From: Selenomonas sp.
Lineage (GTDB): Bacteria > Bacillota > Negativicutes > Selenomonadales > Selenomonadaceae
Length of the DNA stretch: 64,000 nucleotides
Direction: 5' to 3'
Assembly: GCA_022773585.1 (NCBI GenBank)
Contig: JALEZZ010000057.1
Span: 1 to 64,000, forward strand
In this document: positions 10,485 to 18,540 of the stretch, in pieces
How positions within the stretch are numbered: position 1 is the stretch's first letter
How the letters are laid out: each line of letters opens with the position of its first letter
The notes under the pieces: model-generated
Seen by the model: only the letters and a program-made list of their open reading frames with translations
Databases searched by the model: none
What the model was told of the DNA's origin: nothing
Translations under genes and position numbers: made by a program

Positions 10485-11990
10485 ATGGAACTCCTGCCAG
10501 ACCTCGCAGCCTTTCAGAAACTCGCGGCCGAGCGCAACCTCATCGCTGTCTCGACCGAAATCAACATGGATCTCGACACGCCCGTTTCCATGTATTACAA
10601 GCTCGTCGGCGAGGAAAAAGGCTTCATGCTCGAATCCGTCGATACGACGCATCAGCAGTTCGGCCGTTACTCGTTCCTCGGCGCCGAGCCGTTCTCGCGC
10701 ATCCAAGTCTTCAAAAACAAGCTCATGGTGAAGGAGAACGACCTCATGAAGAGCCTCGACGGCGACCCCGTCGAGACCATCAAGCAATACATGCGGAAAT
10801 TCCGCCCTGCGCTCGAAGACGCGGAATTGCCGCTCGCGAATGGCGGCCTCGTCGGCTACTTCAATTATGAAGTCGTTTCGACGTTCGACCGCGTGCGCGG
10901 CATGGAGATCGGCGACGAAGAGCTCCTCGGCGAGTTCATGCTCTGCCGCATCCTCGTCGTCATCGACGCGCTCAAGAACAGCGCGCGCCTGATTTATCTC
11001 GCCGACCTGCGCGGGCGCGAAGCGAGCGTCGAAGAAATCTATGAGGAAATCGAGAAGAAGATGGCGCACGTCAAGCGCCAGCTCGCCGCACCCTATGTGC
11101 CGCATGACGACGATGCGCCGCAGCGTCGCGAAAAGCTCGACTTCCTCGCGAAATACGGCAAGGCGCCCGCCGATTTCATCGAGGCCATCGAGAAAGCGAA
11201 AGAGCACATCTTTGCGGGTGACATCTTCCAGGTCGTGCCGTCGCGCCAGTTCCGCACGCACATCACGAAGCCCTGCTTCCATTTCTACCGCCGCCTGCGG
11301 CAGGTCAACCCGTCGCCGTACATGTTCTACATCAATTTCGGCAGCACGAAGCTCGTCGGCGCCTCGCCTGAGATGCTCGTCAAAGTCGCGGGCCGCGACA
11401 TCTACACGTATCCGATTGCGGGCACGCGTCGCCGCGGTGCGACACAGAAAGAAGACGCCGCGCTCGAAGCGAACCTCAAGCAGGACGTCAAGGAAGTCGC
11501 CGAGCACTCCATGCTCGTCGATCTCGCGCGCAACGACATCGGCCGTATCAGCGACGCGGGCACCGTGCGCGTCACGAAATTGCGGCAGGTCGAATACTTC
11601 AGCCACGTCATGCACATGGTCTCCGAGGTCACGGGCCGCTTGAAAGACGGCTTTACGCCGATGGACGTGCTCAAGGCCACATTCCCGGCCGGCACGGTCA
11701 GCGGCGCGCCGAAGCTCCGTGCGATGGAAATCATCCACGACCTCGAGCCCGTCAAGCGCGGCACGTATTCCGGTACGGTCGGCTACATGGACTTTGCAGG
11801 CAACATGGACATGTGTATCACGCTCCGCACGATGCGCATCGAGCACGATGATACGGCCGTCATCCAGTCGGGCGCCGGCATTGTCGCCGATTCCGTGCCC
11901 GAGCGCGAATATCAGGAAATCTTGCAGAAATCGAAAGCGCTGTTCGAAGTCGTCGAGGAGGTGGAAAACGATGCTGTTGATTTTAGATAA
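10485..11990 (+). CDS. trpE: Anthranilate synthase component I
   Basis: Chorismate-converting subunit of anthranilate synthase, 501 residues. The N-terminal domain carries FMLESVDTTHQQFGRYSFLG, the region matching the feedback tryptophan site of TrpE rather than PabB. The chorismate domain has IFQVVPSRQF, NPSPYMFYI, YPIAGTRRRGAT, HSMLVDLARNDIGR, FPAGTVSGAPK and GAGIVADSVPE. The open frame extends upstream opposite the glycosylase gene, but the ATG after AAAGGGAGGG marks the family start. No T-box lies in the short upstream gap. It overlaps trpG by 20 bp. Confidence 0.96.
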   Translation: MELLPDLAAFQKLAAERNLIAVSTEINMDLDTPVSMYYKLVGEEKGFMLESVDTTHQQFGRYSFLGAEPFSRIQVFKNKLMVKENDLMKSLDGDPVETIKQYMRKFRPALEDAELPLANGGLVGYFNYEVVSTFDRVRGMEIGDEELLGEFMLCRILVVIDALKNSARLIYLADLRGREASVEEIYEEIEKKMAHVKRQLAAPYVPHDDDAPQRREKLDFLAKYGKAPADFIEAIEKAKEHIFAGDIFQVVPSRQFRTHITKPCFHFYRRLRQVNPSPYMFYINFGSTKLVGASPEMLVKVAGRDIYTYPIAGTRRRGATQKEDAALEANLKQDVKEVAEHSMLVDLARNDIGRISDAGTVRVTKLRQVEYFSHVMHMVSEVTGRLKDGFTPMDVLKATFPAGTVSGAPKLRAMEIIHDLEPVKRGTYSGTVGYMDFAGNMDMCITLRTMRIEHDDTAVIQSGAGIVADSVPEREYQEILQKSKALFEVVEEVENDAVDFR

Positions 11991-12537
11991 TTACGATTCC
12001 TTCACCTACAACGTCTTCCAGCTGCTCAGTGAGCTCGGCGCCGAGGTCGAGGTCATCCGCAACGACCAGACGACGGTCGAAGACATCCGCGCAAAGAAAT
12101 ACGATGCTATCGTCCTCTCGCCAGGCCCCGGCATCCCGAGCGACGCGGGAATCACGGAGCAGGCCATTCGCGAGCTCGGCGGCGAGGTGCCAATCCTCGG
12201 CATCTGCCTCGGCCATCAGGCCATCGGCGAAGTCTTTGGCGGCAAAGTCGTCCGCGCGGGCGAAATCGTCCATGGCAAGACCTCGCCGCTCCATCACAAC
12301 GGCAAGGGCCTCTACGAAGGCATCCCGCAGAACGTCCCCATCGGCCGCTACCATTCCCTCGTCATCGACCGCGCGACGCTGCCGGACTGCCTCGAAGTCA
12401 CAAGCGACCTCGCGGACGGCACGATTATGGGCGTCCGCCACAAAGCCAAGAACATCGAAGGCATCCAGTTCCATCCAGAATCGATTCTGACGCCGGATGG
12501 GAAGAAGATGATGGAGAACTTCTTGAAGAGCCTGTAA
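11971..12537 (+). CDS. trpG: Anthranilate synthase component II (glutamine amidotransferase)
   Basis: Supplies ammonia from glutamine to TrpE. The 188-residue class I amidotransferase starts MLLILDNYDSFTYN and has LSPGPGIPSDAG, the nucleophile elbow GICLGHQAIGE and the His/Glu pair in GIQFHPESI. It is the stand-alone form, with no fused TrpD domain. It may also serve as PabA for folate synthesis, as in other Firmicutes with one such gene. It starts inside the 3' end of trpE. Confidence 0.95.
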   Translation: MLLILDNYDSFTYNVFQLLSELGAEVEVIRNDQTTVEDIRAKKYDAIVLSPGPGIPSDAGITEQAIRELGGEVPILGICLGHQAIGEVFGGKVVRAGEIVHGKTSPLHHNGKGLYEGIPQNVPIGRYHSLVIDRATLPDCLEVTSDLADGTIMGVRHKAKNIEGIQFHPESILTPDGKKMMENFLKSL

Positions 12538-12550
12538 AGCCTCTCTTTTG

Positions 12551-12593
12551 AAAAATCCTGCGAAGGGAAAAGAGTTTCCTCGCAGGATTTTTT
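12551..12593 (+). terminator. Terminator after trpEG
   Basis: AAAAATCCTGCGA (12551-12563) pairs with TCGCAGGATTTTT (12580-12592), enclosing a short inner helix and ending in six T. It lies directly after the trpG stop codon. Confidence 0.85.
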
Positions 12594-12604
12594 GCGCTCT
12601 ATCG

Positions 12605-12633
12605 TTGACACTGCACATCCAAAAGAACATAAT
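12605..12633 (+). promoter_or_regulatory. Promoter-like site reading toward 12.7 kb
   Basis: TTGACA (12605-12610), 17 bp, CATAAT (12628-12633). No annotated rightward gene follows; only a 38-codon frame with a ribosome site (12690-12806) lies downstream, partly antisense to the leftward gene. Confidence 0.45.
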
Positions 12634-12689
12634 GAAAGCAAATAGAAAAGGACGAAGAAAAACTTTCTTTGCGAAGAAAGGATGGGAAG

Positions 12690-12806
12690 ATGAATCCCAG
12701 AGGCTTTACAATCTATTCCTATGAGTTTGGCTTCCTGTACATCGTTATTTGCCGCTTTTCAATTCGTCATAGCGGTTGCGCAGATAATTTCTTGGTCTAA
12801 CGTTGT
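12690..12806 (+). CDS. Possible 38-aa peptide, weakly supported
   Basis: A short frame starts with ATG at 12690, seven bases after AGAAAGGA, and ends in TAA at 12804-12806. The product is hydrophobic in its middle (FGFLYIVICRFS) and not recognised. It overlaps the 3' end of the leftward gene at 12745. A promoter-like site 57 bp upstream is the main reason to list it; it may be an antisense transcript or a remnant. Confidence 0.25.
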
Positions 12807-13722
12807 TTTCCAACGCTTTTTCGTATGTCCGAATCCAAATTTCTTTTTGACCATAAGCATCCAAGATGCCGAGGATGATATACAGAACGGTTTCAGGATT
12901 CTGTTTTCCTTGTCGGTTGAAAATTTGGTAACAGGCGGATACGCCGTCTTCTGTTTCGCCCAAAGCGATTTTCAGATGCAGCATGAGTTTTGCGCATCCT
13001 TGCAAACGGCTGTTGATCTCATATTTATCCTGCAGCTTGGCAGCATCTTTGCAGAGACTTTGCAGCTGTTCGACCGCTCTGCGCTTGAGAGCTATGGTAT
13101 CGAGTCGCGGGAGCAATTTCGCGTACAAATCTTCTGATATGGTCTCGCGGCTCATGCCGGATACCGTTGCCAGCTGCAAGGCTCTTTTGATTGCGGCATC
13201 CGAAGGCTCCGCTGTCAGCAGGCGAGAAACAACCTGCTCGTAGAAATCATCCTGTTGCATCCGGATGGAGGCGAATGCGTCCTCTGTCCGGAAAAGATAG
13301 TAATTGCAGGCATAAGCTGTCATTTCGAAGAGCTGGGCCAAAAGTTCGTTGGCCTCATCAAAATGCGGGGTGTCTGCTTTGATGCTTCTGAGTTCCTTGA
13401 TATAGCGCATGACATGGAAACGCCATTTCGGCCGCTCGGCTTTTGGAATCTTCCGGTTCGGGGCAAGATAATTTTGCGCGTAAGCATTGTCTAGAAACGT
13501 CTTGATTTCAGCAGCCAGTGCAGAAAAGTTCATCTGCGGTGCTGCTTTTGACTTTTGCTTTGTGGTCTTGTCATGGAGCTGGCGGACACCGTGCAGGATC
13601 AGATCATCGATGACGCCTTCCTTGCGATCTTTCGGAAGGTGCTTGTAAGCGGCGATAAAAAGCTCGATCATATCCTTCTGCGGGAAGGCTTTGAGTCTTT
13701 CTCTGATTTCGGAGACTCTCAT
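12745..13722 (-). CDS. Hypothetical protein, 325 aa
   Basis: Function not recognised. No signal peptide or membrane segments; the protein looks all-helical. It is Lys/Arg-rich up to residue ~100 (conserved-looking PKAERPKWRFHVMRYIKELR) and has Leu/Ala-rich helices afterwards, suggestive of a helical-repeat scaffold. GAAAGGA precedes the ATG at 13722. Base composition is clearly lower in GC than the flanking trp genes, so recent acquisition is possible. It is divergent from the exported protein at 13844 with an inverted repeat between them. Confidence 0.75.
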   Translation of the reverse strand: MRVSEIRERLKAFPQKDMIELFIAAYKHLPKDRKEGVIDDLILHGVRQLHDKTTKQKSKAAPQMNFSALAAEIKTFLDNAYAQNYLAPNRKIPKAERPKWRFHVMRYIKELRSIKADTPHFDEANELLAQLFEMTAYACNYYLFRTEDAFASIRMQQDDFYEQVVSRLLTAEPSDAAIKRALQLATVSGMSRETISEDLYAKLLPRLDTIALKRRAVEQLQSLCKDAAKLQDKYEINSRLQGCAKLMLHLKIALGETEDGVSACYQIFNRQGKQNPETVLYIILGILDAYGQKEIWIRTYEKALENNVRPRNYLRNRYDELKSGK

Positions 13723-13783
13723 GGTTGGCCAAGTCCTTTCTTCGATGTTTTTGTCAGAAGTATTTTAGTAAACTTTGATTGAC

Positions 13784-13824
13784 AAAAGTATATCACATCT
13801 TGTGGGCAGATGTGGTATACTTTT
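13784..13824. promoter_or_regulatory. 17-bp inverted repeat between divergent genes
   Basis: Arms 13784-13800 and 13808-13824 match at 16 of 17 positions around a 7-nt centre. The right arm contains TGG plus TATACT (13816-13821), an extended -10 for the rightward gene at 13844. An operator overlapping that promoter is the simplest reading; a hairpin in the transcript is the alternative. Confidence 0.5.
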
Positions 13825-13843
13825 GAAATCAAGGGGGGATAAC

Positions 13844-14275
13844 ATGAAGATAACAAAATTCAGTCAGAATCTGAAGACATCTTTTTTTTATCGCATCGGT
13901 CTTGCAGTTCTGTTTTTGTTGAGCGCTGTTCTGTTGCCCGGCCGCGCTTCGGCGGAGGACATCTGGGTGTATCAGGGGCTGGATGGTGTCGATTACTATC
14001 TGATGCCGGAGACGCTTGAATACACGGATCACTGGTATGCCGATGTGAAGTTCGTACGCGATGGCGAAATGAAGTTCCTTGCGCGCTTCCGGTTCGTGCC
14101 GACGGGAAATGTTGTGGACAATCAGTATGAGATAGCGGCCGACATGTGGTGGCGCTCGCAGAGCCGATGGATTTCAATGGGGAAGTCGCCGGAGGATGCC
14201 CTGGCACGGGCACTCTGGGTGGATGGCATCTCGCCTATCATTTACGGAACGCAAAATAGCGGAAGTGATGGTTGA
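13844..14275 (+). CDS. Small exported protein, 143 aa
   Basis: Not recognised beyond its topology. After a short basic stretch, residues ~16-38 form a signal peptide (RIGLAVLFLLSAVLLPGRASA) with an ASA cleavage site. The mature part is about 105 residues with many Trp and Tyr (EDIWVYQGLDGVDYYLMPETLEY, DMWWRSQSRW), typical of small beta-rich periplasmic proteins. The ATG at 13844 follows AAGGGGGGAT; the frame is open further upstream without a ribosome site. It is divergent from the hypothetical gene at 12745-13722. Confidence 0.72.
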   Translation: MKITKFSQNLKTSFFYRIGLAVLFLLSAVLLPGRASAEDIWVYQGLDGVDYYLMPETLEYTDHWYADVKFVRDGEMKFLARFRFVPTGNVVDNQYEIAADMWWRSQSRWISMGKSPEDALARALWVDGISPIIYGTQNSGSDG

Positions 14276-14295
14276 ATTCTATTTTTCCTGCACCT

Positions 14296-14324
14296 TTGCG
14301 CCATTGGCTCCCATGCGTTATAAT
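14296..14324 (+). promoter_or_regulatory. Promoter of the DUF4127 gene
   Basis: TTGCGC (14296-14301), 17 bp, TATAAT (14319-14324). A GCGCGG...CCGCGC hairpin (14335-14354) lies in the short leader just before the first ATG. Confidence 0.65.
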
Positions 14325-14386
14325 AGAAAGCGACGCGCGGCATTTTCACCGCGCAAATGAAGCATGAGGGGAATGAGACGTACGGG

Positions 14387-16045
14387 ATGAATTGCCGTCG
14401 TAAAGATACATGTTGGAAGTTTTTTGGTATGTGCGTGGCCGTGTTTGCAGCGGTTGCGTTGGTGATTGGAAGTTTTGCAGGTTGTGCATCTGCGCGGCCG
14501 TCGCAGAAAGAGGCGTCGGCAGGGACACAGGCCGCGCAAGGCAAGGGAACGATTCTTTTCGTGCCGCATGACGACCGACCGACGTCGCGCGAGCAGTCGG
14601 CCGAGGCTGTGGAGAAGCTCGGCTACACGGTTCTGATGCCACCGAAGGAGATGCTCGGCGGCATTGAGGAAGGGAAGCCCGATGAGCTCTGGCAGTGGGC
14701 TGCGTCCCAGGCCGTTCGTGCGGATGCGGCGGTCGTGTCGACGGACTCGATCATCTATGGCGGCCTCGTGGCGTCGCGGAAGCATGAACTCAGCGAGGAG
14801 GAACTCGCGGAGCGCGTCGGCCGCATCGAGAGCCTCAAAAAGCTGAATCCGAAGATGAAGGTCTATGCGTTCGGTTCGCTGATGCGCACGCCGTCGTCAG
14901 GGCCTGCTTCGGGCGGCGAGGAGCCGTCTTATTACCTGACGTATGGTTCGCAGATTTTTCGCAAGTCGGGCCTGCTCGACAAAAAGGATGCCAGCGGCTT
15001 GACGCCAGCGGAGCAGCAGGAACTCCAATCGCTTACGAATGATGTGCCAGCGGGCGTCTGGGATGACTGGATGGGCCGCCGCGAGAAGAATTTCGCGGTG
15101 GATGAAAAGCTCATCGACCTCGCACGCCAAGGAAGGCTCGATTATTTCGTGCTCGGCAAGGATGACAATGCACCGCTTTCGGCAACGCATTTCGAGAGCC
15201 GCAAGCTTGCGGAGGCCTCGGCGGACGTGCCGGACAGCCGTTTCCAGATGCTTGCGGGCATCGACGAATTTTCGATGCTGCTGCTCGCACGGGCTGTCAA
15301 TGATCTTTCGCATACGATGCCGTTCGTCAATGTGCAGTACAACTGGGGCGTTGGCGGCGCGATGGTGCCGGATTACTCTGACGAGCCCATCGCAGATTCC
15401 ATCCGTTCCGACCTCTTGATTGCGGGCGCAGTCTCCGTGCCTGATCCGGCGAAGGCCGATCTCGTGCTGCTCGTGAATACGCCTCCCTATGGCCGCATGG
15501 GCTATGGAAACGGCGCGGACAACGACGGCACGGATTATTACGACGCGGCGAGTTTCGCGCAGTTTGTGGGCAATTTCATCGCGGCGGGCCATCGCGTGGC
15601 CATCGCGGACATCACGCGCACGAACGGTTCGGACAATGCGCTGATGAATGCGTTGCGCGACAACGCCCTGCTGTTCCGCCTCTATGGCTATGCGGGCTGG
15701 AATACGGCGACGAACAGCGTCGGCTTTGCGCTCGGGCAGGGCATGCTGAATGTGCGCCTGCCGGACGCCGATGTCGACCGCCTGCTGCTCGAGCGCTATC
15801 TCGATGACTGGGGCTATCAGGCGAACGTGCGCACGCAGGTGATGAACCAGCTTTCGTGGCTGCAGGATCCGGCCGTCTATCTGAACCTCGGCCGCTACGA
15901 AGTGCCGACGCAGCTGCGCGTGACGCGCCTGCTGCGCCAGTTCGCGGCACAGAACCTGCCGCCGTATCCGGGCGTCGATCGTCTCGACTTCTACTTCCCA
16001 TGGCACCGCATGTTCATCGGCGGTGTTGTCTTGCCAGAAAAATAA
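14387..16045 (+). CDS. DUF4127-family lipoprotein
   Basis: Predicted lipid-anchored protein of the DUF4127 family, whose function is not known. The N-terminus has a basic MNCRRK stretch, a hydrophobic segment and a lipobox ending SFAGC. Conserved-looking elements are FVPHDDRPTSREQ, STDSIIYGGLVASR, FVLGKDDNAPLS, NVQYNWGVGGAMVPDY, VNTPPYGRMGYGNG and a late WNTATNSVGFALGQG, an arrangement reminiscent of a metal- or sugar-binding enzyme. An ATG at 14357 is in frame but sits directly behind a stable hairpin without a ribosome site, so 14387 is preferred. A peptidase gene follows 18 bp downstream, probably in the same transcript. Confidence 0.8.
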   Translation: MNCRRKDTCWKFFGMCVAVFAAVALVIGSFAGCASARPSQKEASAGTQAAQGKGTILFVPHDDRPTSREQSAEAVEKLGYTVLMPPKEMLGGIEEGKPDELWQWAASQAVRADAAVVSTDSIIYGGLVASRKHELSEEELAERVGRIESLKKLNPKMKVYAFGSLMRTPSSGPASGGEEPSYYLTYGSQIFRKSGLLDKKDASGLTPAEQQELQSLTNDVPAGVWDDWMGRREKNFAVDEKLIDLARQGRLDYFVLGKDDNAPLSATHFESRKLAEASADVPDSRFQMLAGIDEFSMLLLARAVNDLSHTMPFVNVQYNWGVGGAMVPDYSDEPIADSIRSDLLIAGAVSVPDPAKADLVLLVNTPPYGRMGYGNGADNDGTDYYDAASFAQFVGNFIAAGHRVAIADITRTNGSDNALMNALRDNALLFRLYGYAGWNTATNSVGFALGQGMLNVRLPDADVDRLLLERYLDDWGYQANVRTQVMNQLSWLQDPAVYLNLGRYEVPTQLRVTRLLRQFAAQNLPPYPGVDRLDFYFPWHRMFIGGVVLPEK

Positions 16046-16063
16046 AATTCGGGGGTCATCGCT

Positions 16064-17287
16064 ATGACAGTTCATTTCCATAAAGTGGAAAAGGTGGGAG
16101 CTGCCATCGGCATGGTGTTTGCAATCGCCGTCTGCTCAGCAGGCAGCTTTTGTGGTATACAAATGCCGCAAGTGGCGGCGCATGCCGAGGCCGCATCGCC
16201 TGCTGTGACGGACGAACGGGCAGAGGCGTCGTATTGGACAGAGAGAAATCCGGATGGCGAGCGCGTGCTTTTTTCTCAGGCGGAAATCGCTGCGTTCAAT
16301 GATGCGATGCGGGAAAGGACGGAGACACTCAAAGACCTCGCAAGCGAGCCAGTGACGGCAGAGGTACGCTATGGCGTGGCAACGCGGCGCGGGAATCTGC
16401 GGCTGGCGCCCGTGCCGCCGGACGGTTCGCGTTACGACGAACAGCAGGCGACGGCTGTCGATCCGTGCGAGTCGCTGCTCGTTTATGAAGACAGTGACGA
16501 TGGGAGATTTTCGCATGTCGTGATGCGGAATTATGAAGGCTGGCTCTCGAAGCGCGCGTTTGCGCTGACAGATCGCACGACGTGGATGCAGTTTGCTGCT
16601 CCGAAAGATTTTGCCGTCGTGACAGCGAATCGCTGGAAGCTCTATGACGAATCGTCCGGCAAGACGGCGACGTATCAGATGGGGGCGAAGATTCCGCTTG
16701 TTAGGGCTCCGCTGCGTGGCTATCGAGGGAAAGCAGGCGGGGAGCCGTTGCTGCTCGTACCGTCACGCGCCCCCGATGGCACGCTCGTCCTCCACATGCA
16801 GCCTGCCGTCTTCGATGACGACCTGCACCACGGCTTCCTGCCTTGCACGGAGAACAATTTCGTGCGGCAGGGCTTCCGTTTTCTCGGCGATGTCTATGGC
16901 TGGGGTGGACTCGATAACAGCGTCGACTGCTCGGCGTTCACGAGCGATGTCTATCGTTCCATGGGGCTCGAGATTCCGCGTGACGCTGACGTGCAGGGGC
17001 AGGCGCTGCCATATCGAGCCGAGCTCCACGGGGGGACAGATGCCCGCCTCGCTCTGCTCACCATCGCTTTCCCGATTGGCACGCTGCTCTCGAATGACAC
17101 GCATGTCATGATGTACATCGGGCAGGATGCGGATGGCACGCCGATGGCGCTTCAGGCCATGAGCAGTTATTTTGACGAGACGGGCAAGCATTATCCGCGG
17201 CAGGTCGTGCTGACGACGCTGACGTATCCGAATTCTGCAGGCAATCCTTATATTGATGGCGTAAAATATCTGAGCGCAATTAAATAA
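16064..17287 (+). CDS. Exported SH3-domain NlpC/P60 peptidase
   Basis: Predicted cell-wall endopeptidase. A hydrophobic signal segment lies at about residues 10-45. A middle region is consistent with two SH3b-type modules (YGVATRRGNLRLAP, EGWLSKRAFALTD). The C-terminal NlpC/P60 domain has the catalytic Cys in GGLDNSVDCSAFTSDVYR and the His in LLSNDTHVMMYIG. These enzymes usually cut D-Glu to diamino-acid bonds in peptidoglycan stem peptides. It is co-oriented with the DUF4127 lipoprotein gene 18 bp upstream, suggesting joint action at the envelope. Confidence 0.88.
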   Translation: MTVHFHKVEKVGAAIGMVFAIAVCSAGSFCGIQMPQVAAHAEAASPAVTDERAEASYWTERNPDGERVLFSQAEIAAFNDAMRERTETLKDLASEPVTAEVRYGVATRRGNLRLAPVPPDGSRYDEQQATAVDPCESLLVYEDSDDGRFSHVVMRNYEGWLSKRAFALTDRTTWMQFAAPKDFAVVTANRWKLYDESSGKTATYQMGAKIPLVRAPLRGYRGKAGGEPLLLVPSRAPDGTLVLHMQPAVFDDDLHHGFLPCTENNFVRQGFRFLGDVYGWGGLDNSVDCSAFTSDVYRSMGLEIPRDADVQGQALPYRAELHGGTDARLALLTIAFPIGTLLSNDTHVMMYIGQDADGTPMALQAMSSYFDETGKHYPRQVVLTTLTYPNSAGNPYIDGVKYLSAIK

Positions 17288-17290
17288 TAT

Positions 17291-17412
17291 TCCTCTGTGG
17301 CCCCTCCCAGAGGGGGCTGTCAGCAAAGCTGACTGGGGGTTAAGCAGACTCTTAGCGCTTTAGCGCTTAGAGATCGCTTATGCCGACCGTAGGTCGGTAG
17401 TGTCGAAGGCAG
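17291..17412. repeat. REPIN-like palindromic element, copy R2
   Basis: Hairpin GCCCCTC-cca-GAGGGGGC (17300-17317), hairpin GTCAGC-aaa-GCTGAC (17319-17333), an inner stem CTCTTAGCGC...GCGCTTAGAG (about 17350-17373), and hairpin CCGACC-gta-GGTCGG (17383-17397) followed by TGTCGAAGG. The first half is the reverse complement type of the right half of R1. It fills the gap after the peptidase gene. Confidence 0.75.
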
Positions 17413-17455
17413 GGCGTTGGATGACATCGATTGCCTTCTGCGAAGGAGAAACAAA

Positions 17456-18436
17456 ATGAAACTTTCAATTCTCGGAACGGGAAAAATCGTTCATGACGCA
17501 CTCGATGCGCTCAAAGAGGTGCCGGACATCGAGCTCACGTCTGTCTTTGCGCGGCCGAAGAGCCGCGCGAAAGCGGAAGCTCTGGCAAAAGAATGGAACA
17601 TCCCGCAGGTCTGGACGGACTACGCGCAGCTGCTCGCGGAGGATGCGGCGGATTTTGTCTACGTCGGTCTCGTGAACACCGTGCATTATGAATATGCAAA
17701 GCAGGCGCTCGAAGCGGGGAAGAACGTCATCATTGAGAAGCCGTTTGCGCCGACGCTTGGCGAGGTGAAAGAACTCATCGACCTTGCCGAAGCAAAGCAC
17801 TGCATGATTCTCGAGGCCGTGACGCTGCTGTATCTTCCAAACTTCCACGCGATGCAGGAGGCAATCCCGCAGCTCGGCCCCATCCGTGCCGTGCAGGCGA
17901 ATTACTCACAGTATTCGAGCCGCTATGACAAATACCGCGAAGGCGTCGTGCTGCCCGCATTCGACCCTGCGATGGCGGGCGGCGCGCTCTACGACATCAA
18001 TGTCTACAATCTCAACCTGATCTGCGGTCTGTTCGGCGCTCCAACGTCGGGGACGTATACGGCGAACCTTGGCTTCAATGGCGTCGATACGTCGGGCGTG
18101 GCCGTGCTGCGCTATTCGGATTTCTTTGCGACGGCTGTCGGCGCGAAGGATTCCGCAAGCCGCGGCTTTGCCATCGTGCAGGGCGAAAACGGCTGGATGG
18201 AGCTCGAGGGCGCGCCAAACGAGCTGCCGCGCGTCATCGTGCATGCAGACGGCAAGGAATGCGTCGTCGAATCGAACCGCTACGCAAACCGCATGGTCAG
18301 CGAGTTCCAGTCGTTTGCAAAGATTTTTGAAATGCAGGATTGGCAGGCGGTGCGCCGCAGCAACGAACAGTCGCTCCGTGTCGCAAAGCTCGTGGATGCA
18401 TTGCGCAAGAGCGCCGGCTTGCAAGCAGCCCATTAA
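17456..18436 (+). CDS. Gfo/Idh/MocA-family oxidoreductase
   Basis: Predicted NAD(P)-dependent oxidoreductase of unknown substrate, 326 residues. The N-terminal Rossmann motif is LSILGTGKIVHDAL. It is followed by DFVYVGLVNTVHYEYAKQAL, the family catalytic lysine motif EKPFAPT and a C-terminal alpha/beta substrate domain with GGALYDINVYNLNL. AAGGAG precedes the ATG at 17456; the frame extends upstream to a TTG without a ribosome site. It stands alone between repeat R2 and the alaS promoter, so context does not reveal its substrate. Confidence 0.9.
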   Translation: MKLSILGTGKIVHDALDALKEVPDIELTSVFARPKSRAKAEALAKEWNIPQVWTDYAQLLAEDAADFVYVGLVNTVHYEYAKQALEAGKNVIIEKPFAPTLGEVKELIDLAEAKHCMILEAVTLLYLPNFHAMQEAIPQLGPIRAVQANYSQYSSRYDKYREGVVLPAFDPAMAGGALYDINVYNLNLICGLFGAPTSGTYTANLGFNGVDTSGVAVLRYSDFFATAVGAKDSASRGFAIVQGENGWMELEGAPNELPRVIVHADGKECVVESNRYANRMVSEFQSFAKIFEMQDWQAVRRSNEQSLRVAKLVDALRKSAGLQAAH

Positions 18437-18448
18437 GCAAGGAAATGC

Positions 18449-18477
18449 TTTACCTCGCGCCGAAACTGTGATATTCT
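18449..18477 (+). promoter_or_regulatory. Promoter of alaS
   Basis: TTTACC (18449-18454), 17 bp, TATTCT (18472-18477), leaving a leader of about 55 bases before the TTG start. No T-box motifs are visible in this leader. Confidence 0.55.
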
Positions 18478-18540
18478 AGTGACTATGTGGATATTAGGAA
18501 GCACTGGCTTCCATAAAATACCTTCTGGAGGTAGATTGTT

